This document shows positions 1 through 8,872 of a stretch of 64,000 bases of DNA, in pieces. Position 1 is the first letter of the stretch. Every line of letters starts with the position of its first letter. The stretch is from Bacteroides neonati (GTDB lineage: Bacteria > Bacteroidota > Bacteroidia > Bacteroidales > Bacteroidaceae). The DNA is taken from NCBI RefSeq assembly GCF_000499785.1, contig NZ_HG726023.1:511926-575925 (forward strand), given 5' to 3'. The notes under the pieces are model-generated. The model was not told the DNA's origin. It saw nothing but the letters and a program-made list of their open reading frames with translations, and searched no databases. Both the position numbers and the translations under genes were made by a program.

Positions 1-313
1 CCATGACGTGTTTCATCTGAGTTTTCTTTTCGCGTTCGGTGTTGCGCCACTCGCGATAGATAATGTACTTTTTGGCCACTTCGGGACGTACCTTCATCAG
101 CTCCTTTTCCACTAAATCCTGAATCTCTTCGACCGTTACCGTAGGGGTAGCAAACTTGTTGATTACATTCATGGTGATGTCGGCCACCAATGAAGACTCT
201 TCGGTGATGCCGGAGGCATTGAATGCCTTCGTTACCGCACTTTTAATCTTACTAATAGAGAAATCTTCTCTTTTACCATCGCGTTTGATGATACAAATTT
301 CAGCGTAGTTCAT
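1..313 (-). CDS. nrdD: Anaerobic (class III) ribonucleotide reductase NrdD, N-terminal part only
   Basis: Only the first 104 codons are inside the window; the gene runs off the left edge. They encode an ATP-cone, the allosteric nucleotide-binding domain at the start of many ribonucleotide reductases: KRDGKREDFSISKIKSAV near the start, then a TVTVEEIQDLVEKELM segment and YIIYREWRNTEREKK at the end of the cone. The link after the cone resembles Bacteroides class III enzymes, which make dNTPs under anoxia with a glycyl radical, but the catalytic domain is not visible, so a class I or II reductase cannot be excluded. A cobalamin riboswitch lies directly upstream, which fits a B12-independent enzyme repressed when B12 is available. 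Confidence 0.7.
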   Translation of the reverse strand, partial: MNYAEICIIKRDGKREDFSISKIKSAVTKAFNASGITEESSLVADITMNVINKFATPTVTVEEIQDLVEKELMKVRPEVAKKYIIYREWRNTEREKKTQMKHVM

Positions 314-357
314 GACTTTAACTCCCGAAAGTTTTAGAAATTAATATTATGTTTTTA

Positions 358-525
358 ACTCCTCCGGCAGGTCTTCTGACTTATCTCTCCCTCGTATCGC
401 CTTCCCACACCGGTGTTCGATGCAGTGGCATTATGTACGGATTCTTTGAGAATTACAGCAGCGGGTACTGTCGCCGATTTGCACGGCGTTCCCTTATCAC
501 TAAACCTCTTTTTAGTACCGGAATT
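358..525 (-). promoter_or_regulatory. Cobalamin (B12) riboswitch upstream of the ribonucleotide reductase gene
   Basis: Read on the minus strand, this segment has the conserved cobalamin-aptamer core: GGGAACGCCGTGCAAAT followed by CGGCGACAGTACCCGCTGCTGTAA-type sequence (about 445-493), and then the B12 box GTCAGAAGACCTGCC (about 366-380). The order and spacing match the AdoCbl riboswitch family. A -7 box TATCTTTG lies just upstream at 531-538. The aptamer ends about 45 nt before the ATG at 313, leaving room for an expression platform that could hide the start region. The 74-codon plus-strand reading frame here is only a shadow of this RNA. Confidence 0.88.
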
Positions 526-648
526 GGATACAAAGATAATGGATATATTGATAGGTTCGCTTGGTTTGAATAATTAATTTCGGGAAACTTTTCTTTGTGT
601 CTGATACAGAAAGTTTTCCGTTTTGGAAAACTTTTAGCTATTTCTTTT

Positions 649-1305
649 TTATAAAATCATCCAAATAGCGATGATATGCCCAATGCTTCCCAAGAGGACG
701 AAGAGGTGAAAAACCGAGTGCATATAGGGCTTACGTAGTGAATAAAAGGCTGCACCGACAATGTAGGCGGCTCCTCCACCAATGAGCCACCAGAAAGAAG
801 CCGTGGCATGAATGGCCGATAAGCAATCGAGTAGCGGCTTCATGGCTACTAAAATAGAACCACCCATGGCTACGTAGCAAACCGTTTCGAGATTACTGTG
901 CTCTTTCAATCGGGTGAAACTCAAAATGAATCCGACGATTGCCGACAGCCATACGAAAGCAAAAATGCTCCATCCCCACGCGCCGGCATGGCGCATCACT
1001 AATAGCGTAAAGGGAGTGTACGTGCCTGCAATATGTAAATAAATTGCTCCATGATCAAATTTACGAAGCAGCTCCTTTCGAGGGCCCGGACGGCTAGCGT
1101 GATACCAAGTCGAACAGAGGTAGGAGGAGAGCATCCCTGCCAGATAAATAGAAACACAAGCTACTGCCCAATACGGGGTGTTTCCTATGGCAGCTTTATA
1201 GATAAGAATGATTCCGGCTATCACGCCAAGTATAATGCCTCCTGCGTGGCTTAGGGTATTGGCTAGCTCTTCGCCCCGAGAGTATCTATGATTGACTTTC
1301 TTCAC
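649..1305 (-). CDS. Hemolysin III / PAQR-type integral membrane protein
   Basis: A 218-residue protein of about seven membrane-spanning segments with hemolysin III (TrhA, UPF0073) family hallmarks: an N-terminal EELANTLSHAGG motif, STWYH near residue 68, FDHGAIYLHIAGTYTPFTL in the middle, and a C-terminal HSVFHLFVLLGSIGHI motif. The spaced histidines and aspartate form the metal site shared with PAQR receptors. It sits in the inner membrane. Despite the family name, a haemolytic role is not established; links to membrane-lipid homeostasis are known for bacterial members. It is transcribed alone, with a long upstream gap holding two repeats. Family membership is certain, function is not. Confidence 0.92.
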   Translation of the reverse strand: MKKVNHRYSRGEELANTLSHAGGIILGVIAGIILIYKAAIGNTPYWAVACVSIYLAGMLSSYLCSTWYHASRPGPRKELLRKFDHGAIYLHIAGTYTPFTLLVMRHAGAWGWSIFAFVWLSAIVGFILSFTRLKEHSNLETVCYVAMGGSILVAMKPLLDCLSAIHATASFWWLIGGGAAYIVGAAFYSLRKPYMHSVFHLFVLLGSIGHIIAIWMIL

Positions 1306-1469
1306 GAGTTGTATGGTCTTTGTTATTTTAAAAGGTTGTAAAGGTACGTCAATATTCGGAAATCATTTCTTATTCTTTCTTTAAAAATCGAAATCTTTCA
1401 TTTGCTATCAGGATTGCAAGCCTTGATCGGTCAAATAAAAGCTGTAATCAAGAGGTGAAAAAGGTGTAG

Positions 1470-1540
1470 AGCTTTTTGAAAAAGCCCGCGGGAAAAATAA
1501 AAAAGTCGGCGGCCTTTTTGAAAAACGCCACCGACTTTTG
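1470..1540. repeat. Double-hairpin dispersed repeat, copy 1
   Basis: Two adjacent stem-loops: CTTTTTGAAAAAG followed by CCCGCGGG, then a 13-bp stem (one mismatch) with arms 1501-1513 (AAAAGTCGGCGGC) and 1527-1539 (GCCACCGACTTTT). The same order, in inverted orientation, recurs at 35558-35633, with the shared linker GGGAAAAATA. This is therefore a mobile or recurrent intergenic unit and not an isolated terminator. Of the rest of the 766-base gap between the hemolysin III start and the fimbrial operon end, only the dyad element at 1854-1907 stands out. Confidence 0.65.
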
Positions 1541-1853
1541 TTCAAAGGACAAGAACATCTACAAATATCTATTATTTATCCTTACTTAGATATATGGTGA
1601 GCTTTATTGAAATTGTAGGCTGTTGGCTATGCATTGATATCTCGATAATAGGGTAGAGAAAGTTGCCAGAGAGATAAGTCTCTTGCTAAGAATAACTGAT
1701 TAGGAATGTAAAAGATGCGTATTAACCAGGAAAAATAAAAACAGGACTCTGTATATTTAATATTTTGAATATAAGTGTTTTATATTGTTTTTTAGGGGTT
1801 GTGAAGATTTGCTTTTCCTTGTTTACAAAAGTACTATTTTAAAGGTCTGTTAA

Positions 1854-1907
1854 ATACGTAGTTAATACACCAAAGAATACGTATTCATCTATATCAAAAC
1901 TACGTAT
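1854..1907. repeat. 54-bp dyad-symmetric element, copy 1
   Basis: A perfectly centred dyad. Outer arms ATACGTAGTT (1854-1863) and AACTACGTAT (1898-1907) flank an inner perfect palindrome GAATACGTATTC (1875-1886), with 11-nt spacers on both sides. A second copy with the same 10-11-12-11-10 layout is at 63241-63294. Dyad symmetry on this scale suggests a protein-binding or recombination site. I do not recognise it. Confidence 0.6.
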
Positions 1908-2071
1908 TGTTGTATATTGAAAAATAGGGGAAAGAAACAATGCTTAACACTATTAAAAGATCTGTTGCTATTTAATAAAGGAAGATTCGACCATAAGTGC
2001 TTTTTACCATTTATGGGAACCTTCCATCTATTTATTAAACGATTAGTCTATTACACTCTGTATTTCTTGTA

Positions 2072-4987
2072 TTATTTTACATCGCGTATACAACGTACTT
2101 GCCATGAGTTTCCTTTATCTTGAAGTGAAAGTCCTACACCAGAAGAAAGATTGCTACCGATAAATGCTCGGTTTCTATTTGCTAGATCCAAAGCTAGGTT
2201 ATAGGTATAGTCGGAAGCACACCATATTGGATTTGGACCTATTACATTTAAACGCGACATTAACTGTAATTCTCTTTGGTTAGGCATACGCCAAGTTCCT
2301 TTATCAGATTGGTTTACAGTGTCTTCAAAGTAGTCACGACAGCTCTTTGCGGGATTGGCTGTTCCTCTAATAGCTGTCCAGGTAAAAGATTCTCCTCCCC
2401 ATAGAAGTGCCGAAGCTACTTGAAATTTACTTGCAGGTATATTTTCCGGTGATCTCTCTGTGTGATTGGGGTATTGTCCTTGAAAGTAGTCTGTTGTCGT
2501 ATTACGATAATTTTCACTTTTTATTCGGCTATCTGTCAAAGCAGGATCTACTAGAGAAACAGTGCGGGTAGCGGCTGTGTATGTAACAATATCTGCTGGC
2601 TGTTCATCAACTGTGCCATGAAGGTTTCGCATACAGCGTGTGTAGAATTTATCTCGTGCAAGCTTGCCATATGATCCATTTGGCGGCATCGGTAGCCATG
2701 CATTATTAACCGGGCCGCTAAGCGGACCGACAGAAGTCCCCTCTTTAGACCAGAGTACTTTAGGATTGCTGCGCTCACTTGCCGAGTTTGCTGTACTAGT
2801 CATATAGAGGACATAAGGTAACCGACCGAGTAGGGTATAATATTCAGGAAGACGATACATCTGATCTTCGCGCATAATTGAAGAGGAACCATACCAGATA
2901 TTAATCAGTTGATTAACAGCAGGCGCATACCAACGCACCTCATCTTTATCAATAAACCCGTTACCATTCAGATCGCGATTACGTGCCATACAGGCATATC
3001 GGGCTGTATTTTGTGTGGTTCCGGCTGGTTTGGGTGCAATAATTCCATTTTTCACTAATAGATTCGTTCCTCCTCCATAGATTTGTGCAGGGTCTTTTAT
3101 AGCTGTGGAATTAATATAATTGTCCCATCGTCTGACGGGGGCTTGCGTCCAGGCTGCTGTACGAGGATCTCCGGTAATTAATTCCCAGTCAAGGCAAGAG
3201 TTTTTCCATCCGTCATTGAAATCTGTATTCCCTTTATTTGAAGCTGTCTCATCGCTGTATGTTTCTCCCCAGTTTTCATCCATCACTTCAAAGCCTGCAG
3301 CTTTTGTTGAGAGTTTTTCGTCATAGATTGTTCGAATAGATTTTTGTCGTATTATAATAATATTATCGAAAAGAGAACTTTCTTTGTCAGGACTATCATA
3401 ACGTGTAACGCCGACCATTAACTCTCTGTCGGGTTTGTTAACAAACTCTTTCCAGCTAATTGGAGCTCCTGTTATAGGATGTTGTTCATAATAATATTCA
3501 TTAACGAAGGCTGTGAAAAAAGCATAGTCTTTACCATCGTTAGGATCGGTGAAATAAAAGCCGGGTGTATTATTTATATGGGCATTTTTCATCGTATTAT
3601 GAACCGTAGTAATACTCATGAGTAAGTCATTATTCTTACCTGGATATGCTTGGGGGGTTATTCGAGATGCATTATCTGTGTTAGAGTTCTTAAGAAATGT
3701 TACCCATCCAATATCATCCTTTCCTGATATGTCAAACGGAGTCTTAACTGAATAGAAGGACTCTAGCGAATTAGCACTCGTAACAGATTCTCTCGGTAAT
3801 TTTATGACACACGTAACATAGTGAGCATCGAACATATAAGTCGTCTTCGCCTTTATTACCGTCCCCGTAGCGTTGGGTGATGGCTCTATAGATGCATCTG
3901 TGGCTTGTGCTTCTGTCGTAATATCATTTACTCCGTTTATGGTAACAGTATATTGATAGTAGTTATTGCGTAGACAGTTGAAATCATTCGGATTAGAATT
4001 GATATATCCTAAATGTATAACGTAAGAAACTTCTGCGATAACTGAAGCACCATTACCCTCAGCTTTTTCATAACGTCCTTTTATGATGATATACGTTGCA
4101 TTTTTATCTGCATGTACATAATCACCATTCAGAACAGGATTAGTCCCGGTCTTCGTTTGTTTTTCTCTAAGTTTATAGGCTGCGTTGCCCGTTTCTGATA
4201 TGGCTAATTTAGGTCCTTTCCGGTTTTCATATTGATAATAGACGAATGTATTGCCTGTTCCTTCAAAAGTTCTATTCTCTGTATCGAAGAAATCGCTATC
4301 TGCTGTCACATTGCCATCAACAGATGTTGTATTTTCTGTTAGTTTAACTTTGCGAGGCACTCGCATTACTCTCCATGATGTGGGGGTAAAACTAATACCT
4401 GCACCAGAATTGATGGTAAATCTTATTTTTGAGCATACACGTTTTAATTGCAGATTAATATTATTTGCTCCTGCCTGAATCGTGGATGAGGTTGAACCGG
4501 ACATAAGAAACTTGCCATCGACTCGGAGAATTGTGTTTATCCCATCTTTATATCCGACAATTATCTCTGCTAGCTGTTGCTTATTTGTGATATTGTCCAA
4601 TGTGCTTTTCGCTATGTTGGCAATTGGTTGCTTATCATCTATGTTAGCGATAGCGTATATTGTTTTCTCTCCTGAAGTAGTATTTACAGTCACCCATCCA
4701 GTCGTATTATTCCCTTCAACTTTTCCCTGTAGAGCATTATAGTCAAAAAAGCCTTTTCCGGAGATTGTGCCGTCGGCATTAAATACAAGTACATAGAGAT
4801 TGTGTACTTTGTTTTCCTCTGTCTCAGATGTTTCGGCACGAGTCAGTGTCTCTATAGGAAAAGAACCAGTATTAAACGTTATTTTCAGTTGTGCCTGCTG
4901 TCCTTCTATGACGTGACACAATTCTTCCGTACAAGAGGCTAATAGCGAGACCAATAATATGATATGTATAAGTTTAAATGATTTCAT
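2072..4987 (-). CDS. Large fimbrial tip-like lipoprotein (DUF4906-type)
   Basis: A 971-residue surface lipoprotein; the signal peptide ends in LVSLLASC (acylated Cys19). The N-terminal third reads like a fimbrillin/FimB-type domain (KVHNLYVLVFNADG, then YAIANIDD). The middle holds NNYYQYTVTINGVNDI, typical of the DUF4906 family. Near residues 668-682 is an EF-hand-like loop, DLNGNGFIDKDEVRWY, and the end (WRMPNQRELQLMS, WQVRCIRD) resembles the C-terminal module of large Bacteroidales fimbrial tip proteins. It is last in a four-gene operon, where fim and mfa loci carry their tip adhesins. A role as distal pilus adhesin is inference from size and position; the ligand is unknown. Confidence 0.75.
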   Translation of the reverse strand: MKSFKLIHIILLVSLLASCTEELCHVIEGQQAQLKITFNTGSFPIETLTRAETSETEENKVHNLYVLVFNADGTISGKGFFDYNALQGKVEGNNTTGWVTVNTTSGEKTIYAIANIDDKQPIANIAKSTLDNITNKQQLAEIIVGYKDGINTILRVDGKFLMSGSTSSTIQAGANNINLQLKRVCSKIRFTINSGAGISFTPTSWRVMRVPRKVKLTENTTSVDGNVTADSDFFDTENRTFEGTGNTFVYYQYENRKGPKLAISETGNAAYKLREKQTKTGTNPVLNGDYVHADKNATYIIIKGRYEKAEGNGASVIAEVSYVIHLGYINSNPNDFNCLRNNYYQYTVTINGVNDITTEAQATDASIEPSPNATGTVIKAKTTYMFDAHYVTCVIKLPRESVTSANSLESFYSVKTPFDISGKDDIGWVTFLKNSNTDNASRITPQAYPGKNNDLLMSITTVHNTMKNAHINNTPGFYFTDPNDGKDYAFFTAFVNEYYYEQHPITGAPISWKEFVNKPDRELMVGVTRYDSPDKESSLFDNIIIIRQKSIRTIYDEKLSTKAAGFEVMDENWGETYSDETASNKGNTDFNDGWKNSCLDWELITGDPRTAAWTQAPVRRWDNYINSTAIKDPAQIYGGGTNLLVKNGIIAPKPAGTTQNTARYACMARNRDLNGNGFIDKDEVRWYAPAVNQLINIWYGSSSIMREDQMYRLPEYYTLLGRLPYVLYMTSTANSASERSNPKVLWSKEGTSVGPLSGPVNNAWLPMPPNGSYGKLARDKFYTRCMRNLHGTVDEQPADIVTYTAATRTVSLVDPALTDSRIKSENYRNTTTDYFQGQYPNHTERSPENIPASKFQVASALLWGGESFTWTAIRGTANPAKSCRDYFEDTVNQSDKGTWRMPNQRELQLMSRLNVIGPNPIWCASDYTYNLALDLANRNRAFIGSNLSSGVGLSLQDKGNSWQVRCIRDVK

Positions 4988-5012
4988 CAGAGAGCGTTTA
5001 TGTATGTTATAA

Positions 5013-6047
5013 CTAATTGAATGCCGGTATTGAAATAGATTGTGATGTCCATGGAATTACTTGATAAGTAATTTTCATTTCATAGTCAGTTATAATCGCT
5101 ACTATGCGATAAAGATTGTTTTTTTTAAGAGAAAATTTATCGGTAGTGCTTAGTGAGCCATCTCCAATATTAGACTCGAATGTTTTAGCTATCCCATCGA
5201 TGGTTACGTCTAGTTTTATTCTAGTTGATTTTGTTGGATCTACCTCAGAATAAACACTAGCATAAGAATAGAAAGAGCCTTTTGCGTTCGTGTTTATCAG
5301 AGTGCTATAATCGAAAGGAACCATCGCTTCCTGATTAATGGTAATAGGCATTCCCTGTAACTCCTTATTTTCTGCTAAAGGTATTTCGGGCATAAGATTG
5401 ATTGTTGGACCATACGTAATATTGCTCCGCTTCTGTTGGTTGACAAGTGTGACTTTGTTTAAAACCACATTTTTTGTACTCATTCCCATACCTTTGTAGG
5501 GATGTAAATCGATACGCGCTGTCATTCGAACTGGACTTATAGAGATATATTGTGATTCGGCTCCCGCATCTATTGTCTGGACAAGCTTCCCTACCATTAA
5601 CAGCCCATCCGTAGAGGGGTTAAAAAGAGCATTTTCAGCCACAAGAGCATCTAGTTGATTGCGCTGAGTTGTATTAGCAAGAGGATAATTAAATGTTACT
5701 CCATGATAATTAACCAGAACATACACCGTTTTAGTACCTGGAAAAAGTGAAACTTCTTTATCCCAATCATATATGGGATGAGTAGGAGATGTTGTAGTAA
5801 TCCCTGTCTGAAAGAAGCTCCATTCCGCGACTTGGTTATTGTTATTAAATATATAGATAGCAATGCTTTTTATTTTGTCGTCATTATAAAGAGCTTGAGG
5901 GTCAGAAGCTCTTGTATTCACTCCTAAGTTAACCGTAATACGCTCGTTTAATATTGTATGTTCTTTGTCACAACTGATTGTAAGTACCGTCAAAGCGATG
6001 TATAGAGCGTATATTATTCCTTTATATATATGATTTATTCTATCCAT
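5013..6047 (-). CDS. Fimbrillin-like accessory pilus lipoprotein
   Basis: A 344-residue lipoprotein: the signal peptide ends at VLTISC (Cys about 26), followed by a fimbrillin-type beta sandwich with KSIAIYIFNNNNQVAEW, then KTVYVLVNYHG, the usual FimA/Mfa fold pattern. The C-terminal edge (YQVIPWTSQSISIP) resembles the donor-strand region of type V pilins. It lies 12 nt downstream of the FimB/Mfa2-like gene and 25 nt upstream of the tip gene. By position it matches the FimC/FimD or Mfa3/Mfa4 accessory subunits that link shaft and tip. The exact subunit role cannot be read from sequence. Confidence 0.75.
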   Translation of the reverse strand: MDRINHIYKGIIYALYIALTVLTISCDKEHTILNERITVNLGVNTRASDPQALYNDDKIKSIAIYIFNNNNQVAEWSFFQTGITTTSPTHPIYDWDKEVSLFPGTKTVYVLVNYHGVTFNYPLANTTQRNQLDALVAENALFNPSTDGLLMVGKLVQTIDAGAESQYISISPVRMTARIDLHPYKGMGMSTKNVVLNKVTLVNQQKRSNITYGPTINLMPEIPLAENKELQGMPITINQEAMVPFDYSTLINTNAKGSFYSYASVYSEVDPTKSTRIKLDVTIDGIAKTFESNIGDGSLSTTDKFSLKKNNLYRIVAIITDYEMKITYQVIPWTSQSISIPAFN

Positions 6048-6059
6048 TCTATTTTAATA

Positions 6060-6953
6060 TTAATATTCCGGTATTACATTAATTTCGTTCCATTGCTCTA
6101 TCGTGACACCTATCCATATATTTTTGAGGAATGCAATTACTATTTCCAGTGGTGCTTCGTTATTTTCATTCAGATTAATACCATGTTCCTTTAAATAATC
6201 TTCTAATGTAGTCTTAAATATCGTTTCACCGATATCGTTTTTTAATATAATCGTAATCTGATCAAAGCGTCGATCGATGATATTGGATGAAAACAAATAA
6301 GGATTAATATCTGTGTTACCTTTCATATAGTAAGTTTCTGGTTTACCAAAGGGCTCACCATCTAAACCTTTTTTTGATAAGACCCCTTGCAACTCTATAC
6401 TCATACCCTTAGGAAGGTCGGCTTGCATGCTCTTAATTAGTATATTCAACTTAATATGAGATTTCTTAAACGGAAGAATGAAATCCTCTGAGGTCGGAAA
6501 ATCTGGGGTTGTAACCTCTATACGCCCTAAATAGATAGGGTCAATTCCACTTTTTTTCTCACTTTCAGATAAGGCGGTAATATAAAAATCATTTAGGTTA
6601 AGACGTGATAAGTCTGAAGTCGGATAAATAGCGGAATGTGAAAAAATATTGCCAACTGCTACGAGGGTGTATTTTTTGTTTGAAAGCAAACTGAGCTTCA
6701 CCGTATTGTCAAAGTATTCTTGTGCGGAGACTTCTCTAACTTCAATAAAAGCACCGTTGGAATCAAATATATAAAGTAATATCTTTTTTATCTTATCATA
6801 TAGAAGGTTTTCACCCTGATTCTTATATTCAAAGTGTATGTATATTGATGAAGGGCAATCTGAATTATCTTCATTGATATTACACGATACGATAGTCAGG
6901 AACAGCAAAATTCCTGAAATACATCCATAAGTATATTGATAAACTGCTTTCAT
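6060..6953 (-). CDS. FimB/Mfa2-family fimbrial anchor lipoprotein
   Basis: A 297-residue lipoprotein with lipobox FLTIVSC (Cys about 24). Right after it comes DCPSSIYIHFEYKNQ, the opening strand typical of the FimB/Mfa2 family, then KILLYIFDSNGAFIE and KKYTLVAVGN. In Porphyromonas, FimB and Mfa2 cap the base of the pilus, anchor it to the outer membrane and set its length. It is second in the operon, directly after the major fimbrillin, as mfa2 follows mfa1. A 12-bp hairpin separates it from that gene and probably lowers its expression relative to the shaft subunit. Confidence 0.82.
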   Translation of the reverse strand: MKAVYQYTYGCISGILLFLTIVSCNINEDNSDCPSSIYIHFEYKNQGENLLYDKIKKILLYIFDSNGAFIEVREVSAQEYFDNTVKLSLLSNKKYTLVAVGNIFSHSAIYPTSDLSRLNLNDFYITALSESEKKSGIDPIYLGRIEVTTPDFPTSEDFILPFKKSHIKLNILIKSMQADLPKGMSIELQGVLSKKGLDGEPFGKPETYYMKGNTDINPYLFSSNIIDRRFDQITIILKNDIGETIFKTTLEDYLKEHGINLNENNEAPLEIVIAFLKNIWIGVTIEQWNEINVIPEY

Positions 6954-6968
6954 TGGTCTTGTCTTAAA

Positions 6969-6998
6969 CCTCCAAAGAGAAACATGTCTCTTTGGAGG
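6969..6998 (-). terminator. Intra-operon hairpin between major fimbrillin and FimB-like gene
   Basis: A perfect 12-bp stem (CCTCCAAAGAGA at 6969-6980 paired with TCTCTTTGGAGG at 6987-6998) with a 6-nt loop, located between the fimbrillin stop at 7016 and the next start at 6953. On the minus strand only a short run of T follows, so partial termination or RNA-end stabilisation is more likely than full termination. This would give many shaft subunits per anchor. Confidence 0.75.
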
Positions 6999-7015
6999 AA
7001 TATATCAATAATCGA

Positions 7016-8188
7016 TTAAAACGTCGGAGTCACATTTACAACTGTCCAAGGAGTAATAGATACACCGACCCAAACAGACTTTTGAATGACATCTACATCT
7101 TCGGTAATGTTGTTTACATCAATTCCGTTTTCTCCCGAAAGATCTAATTTATAAACATTATTAGCAGTAAGACTAGCTACCGAAGTTCCATTGCTCTTAA
7201 AGCCTCTGATAACTATATAGTATTTCTTTGTAGCATCATCACCATAGTTTACGTTTCCAGTCAACTTGATGTTAGAAAGCTTTAATACCATAATCGGTGT
7301 AGCCGCTGCAGCAAGTTGAAATCCGGCAATATTGCTGCTTGTAAATGTGATCGGAGAGATTAGATTTCTCATGTTTTTATCGGTACCGCTATAAGTTCCG
7401 TCACTCTCTGTATAATATGCTGTATTCAGTGTCTGTCCAGCATCTGCAGTAATGTTCGAATAATCAACCAAACTTCCTGCAGTACTTCCTAATGTTATAG
7501 TTTGATGTAGCTTTTTTATGAATACTCCGTCAATGGTAAAAGAGCTAATCTGACTACCTGTTTTGGGAGTGACATTGGTCACTTCGACTCTTGCTACCAA
7601 GGGGGATACGATTACATTTGCATACAAATCAGCTGCCTGTGCATTAGGACCAAAACCAGCTGTCACTGCATCTGCTGTAAGTATATCTTTTCCATACATG
7701 GTGATCGTACCGGTTGAATTTGCGTCCGCTGCTTCAGCTTTTGTATTCATATCATTAATTTGAAGAACAGCGGCATTTAACTCTGCAATTGTTTTATTAA
7801 CGACGGCAAGGTTGGTGATTGCAGTTGTACTATTCAATACTACATAAACATGAGTGGCTGCAGTAGGAACTTTAATTGTATATCCCTTGTTACCATTTGT
7901 GCTAGACATTAGTTGAGTCAAGTCGGATCCTGTAAGGGGTTTTGCAAATACAATAGTAGATGTGTTATCGTTTCCATTTGTGAAGATTACTAAGGCATTT
8001 TTGACGAGATTTACTGTTGCTGCTGTGACGGGGGATTCTAAAGAACGTGTTCCCATATTGCCATTAGAAATCTGAATGGTAACATTTTTTTCTGTTCGAA
8101 TGTTCTCTGGTATCACGGTGTCACTACTGTTACAAGCAACTAACCCCAATGTGATAATTCCAATTAAAAAAAAGTAATTTAGTCTCAT
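7016..8188 (-). CDS. Major fimbrillin (FimA/Mfa1-like type V pilin)
   Basis: A 390-residue lipoprotein precursor with lipobox LGLVAC (Cys19), then a short propeptide ending near GTRS. That arginine is where a trypsin-like protease would cut FimA-type pilins so that strand exchange can start polymerisation. The body is rich in Thr, Asn and Ala with KNALVIFTNGND and HVYVVLNSTT strands, and it ends in VWVGVSITPWTVVNVTPTF, the donor-strand-like tail of Bacteroidales fimbrillins. It is first in the operon and followed by an attenuating hairpin, as expected for the most abundant subunit. FimA versus Mfa1 type is not resolvable here. Confidence 0.82.
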   Translation of the reverse strand: MRLNYFFLIGIITLGLVACNSSDTVIPENIRTEKNVTIQISNGNMGTRSLESPVTAATVNLVKNALVIFTNGNDNTSTIVFAKPLTGSDLTQLMSSTNGNKGYTIKVPTAATHVYVVLNSTTAITNLAVVNKTIAELNAAVLQINDMNTKAEAADANSTGTITMYGKDILTADAVTAGFGPNAQAADLYANVIVSPLVARVEVTNVTPKTGSQISSFTIDGVFIKKLHQTITLGSTAGSLVDYSNITADAGQTLNTAYYTESDGTYSGTDKNMRNLISPITFTSSNIAGFQLAAAATPIMVLKLSNIKLTGNVNYGDDATKKYYIVIRGFKSNGTSVASLTANNVYKLDLSGENGIDVNNITEDVDVIQKSVWVGVSITPWTVVNVTPTF

Positions 8189-8872
8189 AATTAAAAAGTG
8201 TTTTTAGATTGTTAATACTATTAATATCTCCAATGGTTCATAGCGCCTGACAAATAGTCTATACTACTGAAGTTTGCAAATATTTTAGTGTTTTAAATTG
8301 GGGCGCAAAGATTGTGATTTTAATATTTAAATTCTTTATCATTAAAGGACATTTATTTTTCAAATGAGGTCTCCTTGCTATATTTTTTATATGCCATAAA
8401 CAAATTGATCCATATATCTAGATGGCATAAATATCCACCACGGAGTAAACTTAGTTCTTTCCAGATTGAAAGTGGGTTGGTTATGATGAATGATTTCTAA
8501 AATAATTGAGTTTAGGAACATCTTGATTATACATAGTTGGGTGGTTTATAGGAGGCTTCAGGCTAGGCTTTCAGCTTTTTCATGCTGATAATAAAACATC
8601 TTAGTAGAAAAAGGTTGTCTCATTTTGATAAAAAAATGTCTCTTTCTGATAATGAGTGTGCTATTTCTATTCATCATATTTGCAAACAATTTTAGGAATA
8701 CTTTTGAAGTATATGTAGATATAGAAAACACTTGTATTAAAAAAAAAAGGAGTTCATAGAGTTTGACAAGAAACGACAAAATGGTGTATCATAATTATGC
8801 TTATTATGCTTAATTAGAGATTTCTATGTAGTTTGTATGATTTTGTATATTTTTAATTAATCTTTTAAAAAC
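8189..8872. other. AT-rich intergenic region between divergent fimbrillin and OmpA-like genes
   Basis: This 684-base gap separates the leftward fimbrial operon from the rightward OmpA-like gene, so it must hold both promoters. On the minus strand AATCTTTG (8306-8313) is a one-mismatch -7 box about 118 nt before the fimbrillin start. I see no convincing gene; a 73-codon minus-strand frame at 8558-8779 is low in complexity and has no recognisable features. Confidence 0.5.

Noticed and set aside
349..573. A 74-codon plus-strand reading frame
   Set aside because: It overlaps the cobalamin riboswitch on the other strand, and its residues follow from the aptamer sequence; no protein features.
1917..2123. 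A 68-codon plus-strand frame near the fimbrial operon end
   Set aside because: It runs into the 3' end of the tip gene on the other strand, and its composition is that of AT-rich non-coding DNA.
8558..8779. A 73-codon minus-strand frame in the gap before the OmpA-like gene
   Set aside because: AT-rich and low complexity, with no ribosome-binding site, motif or sensible context.
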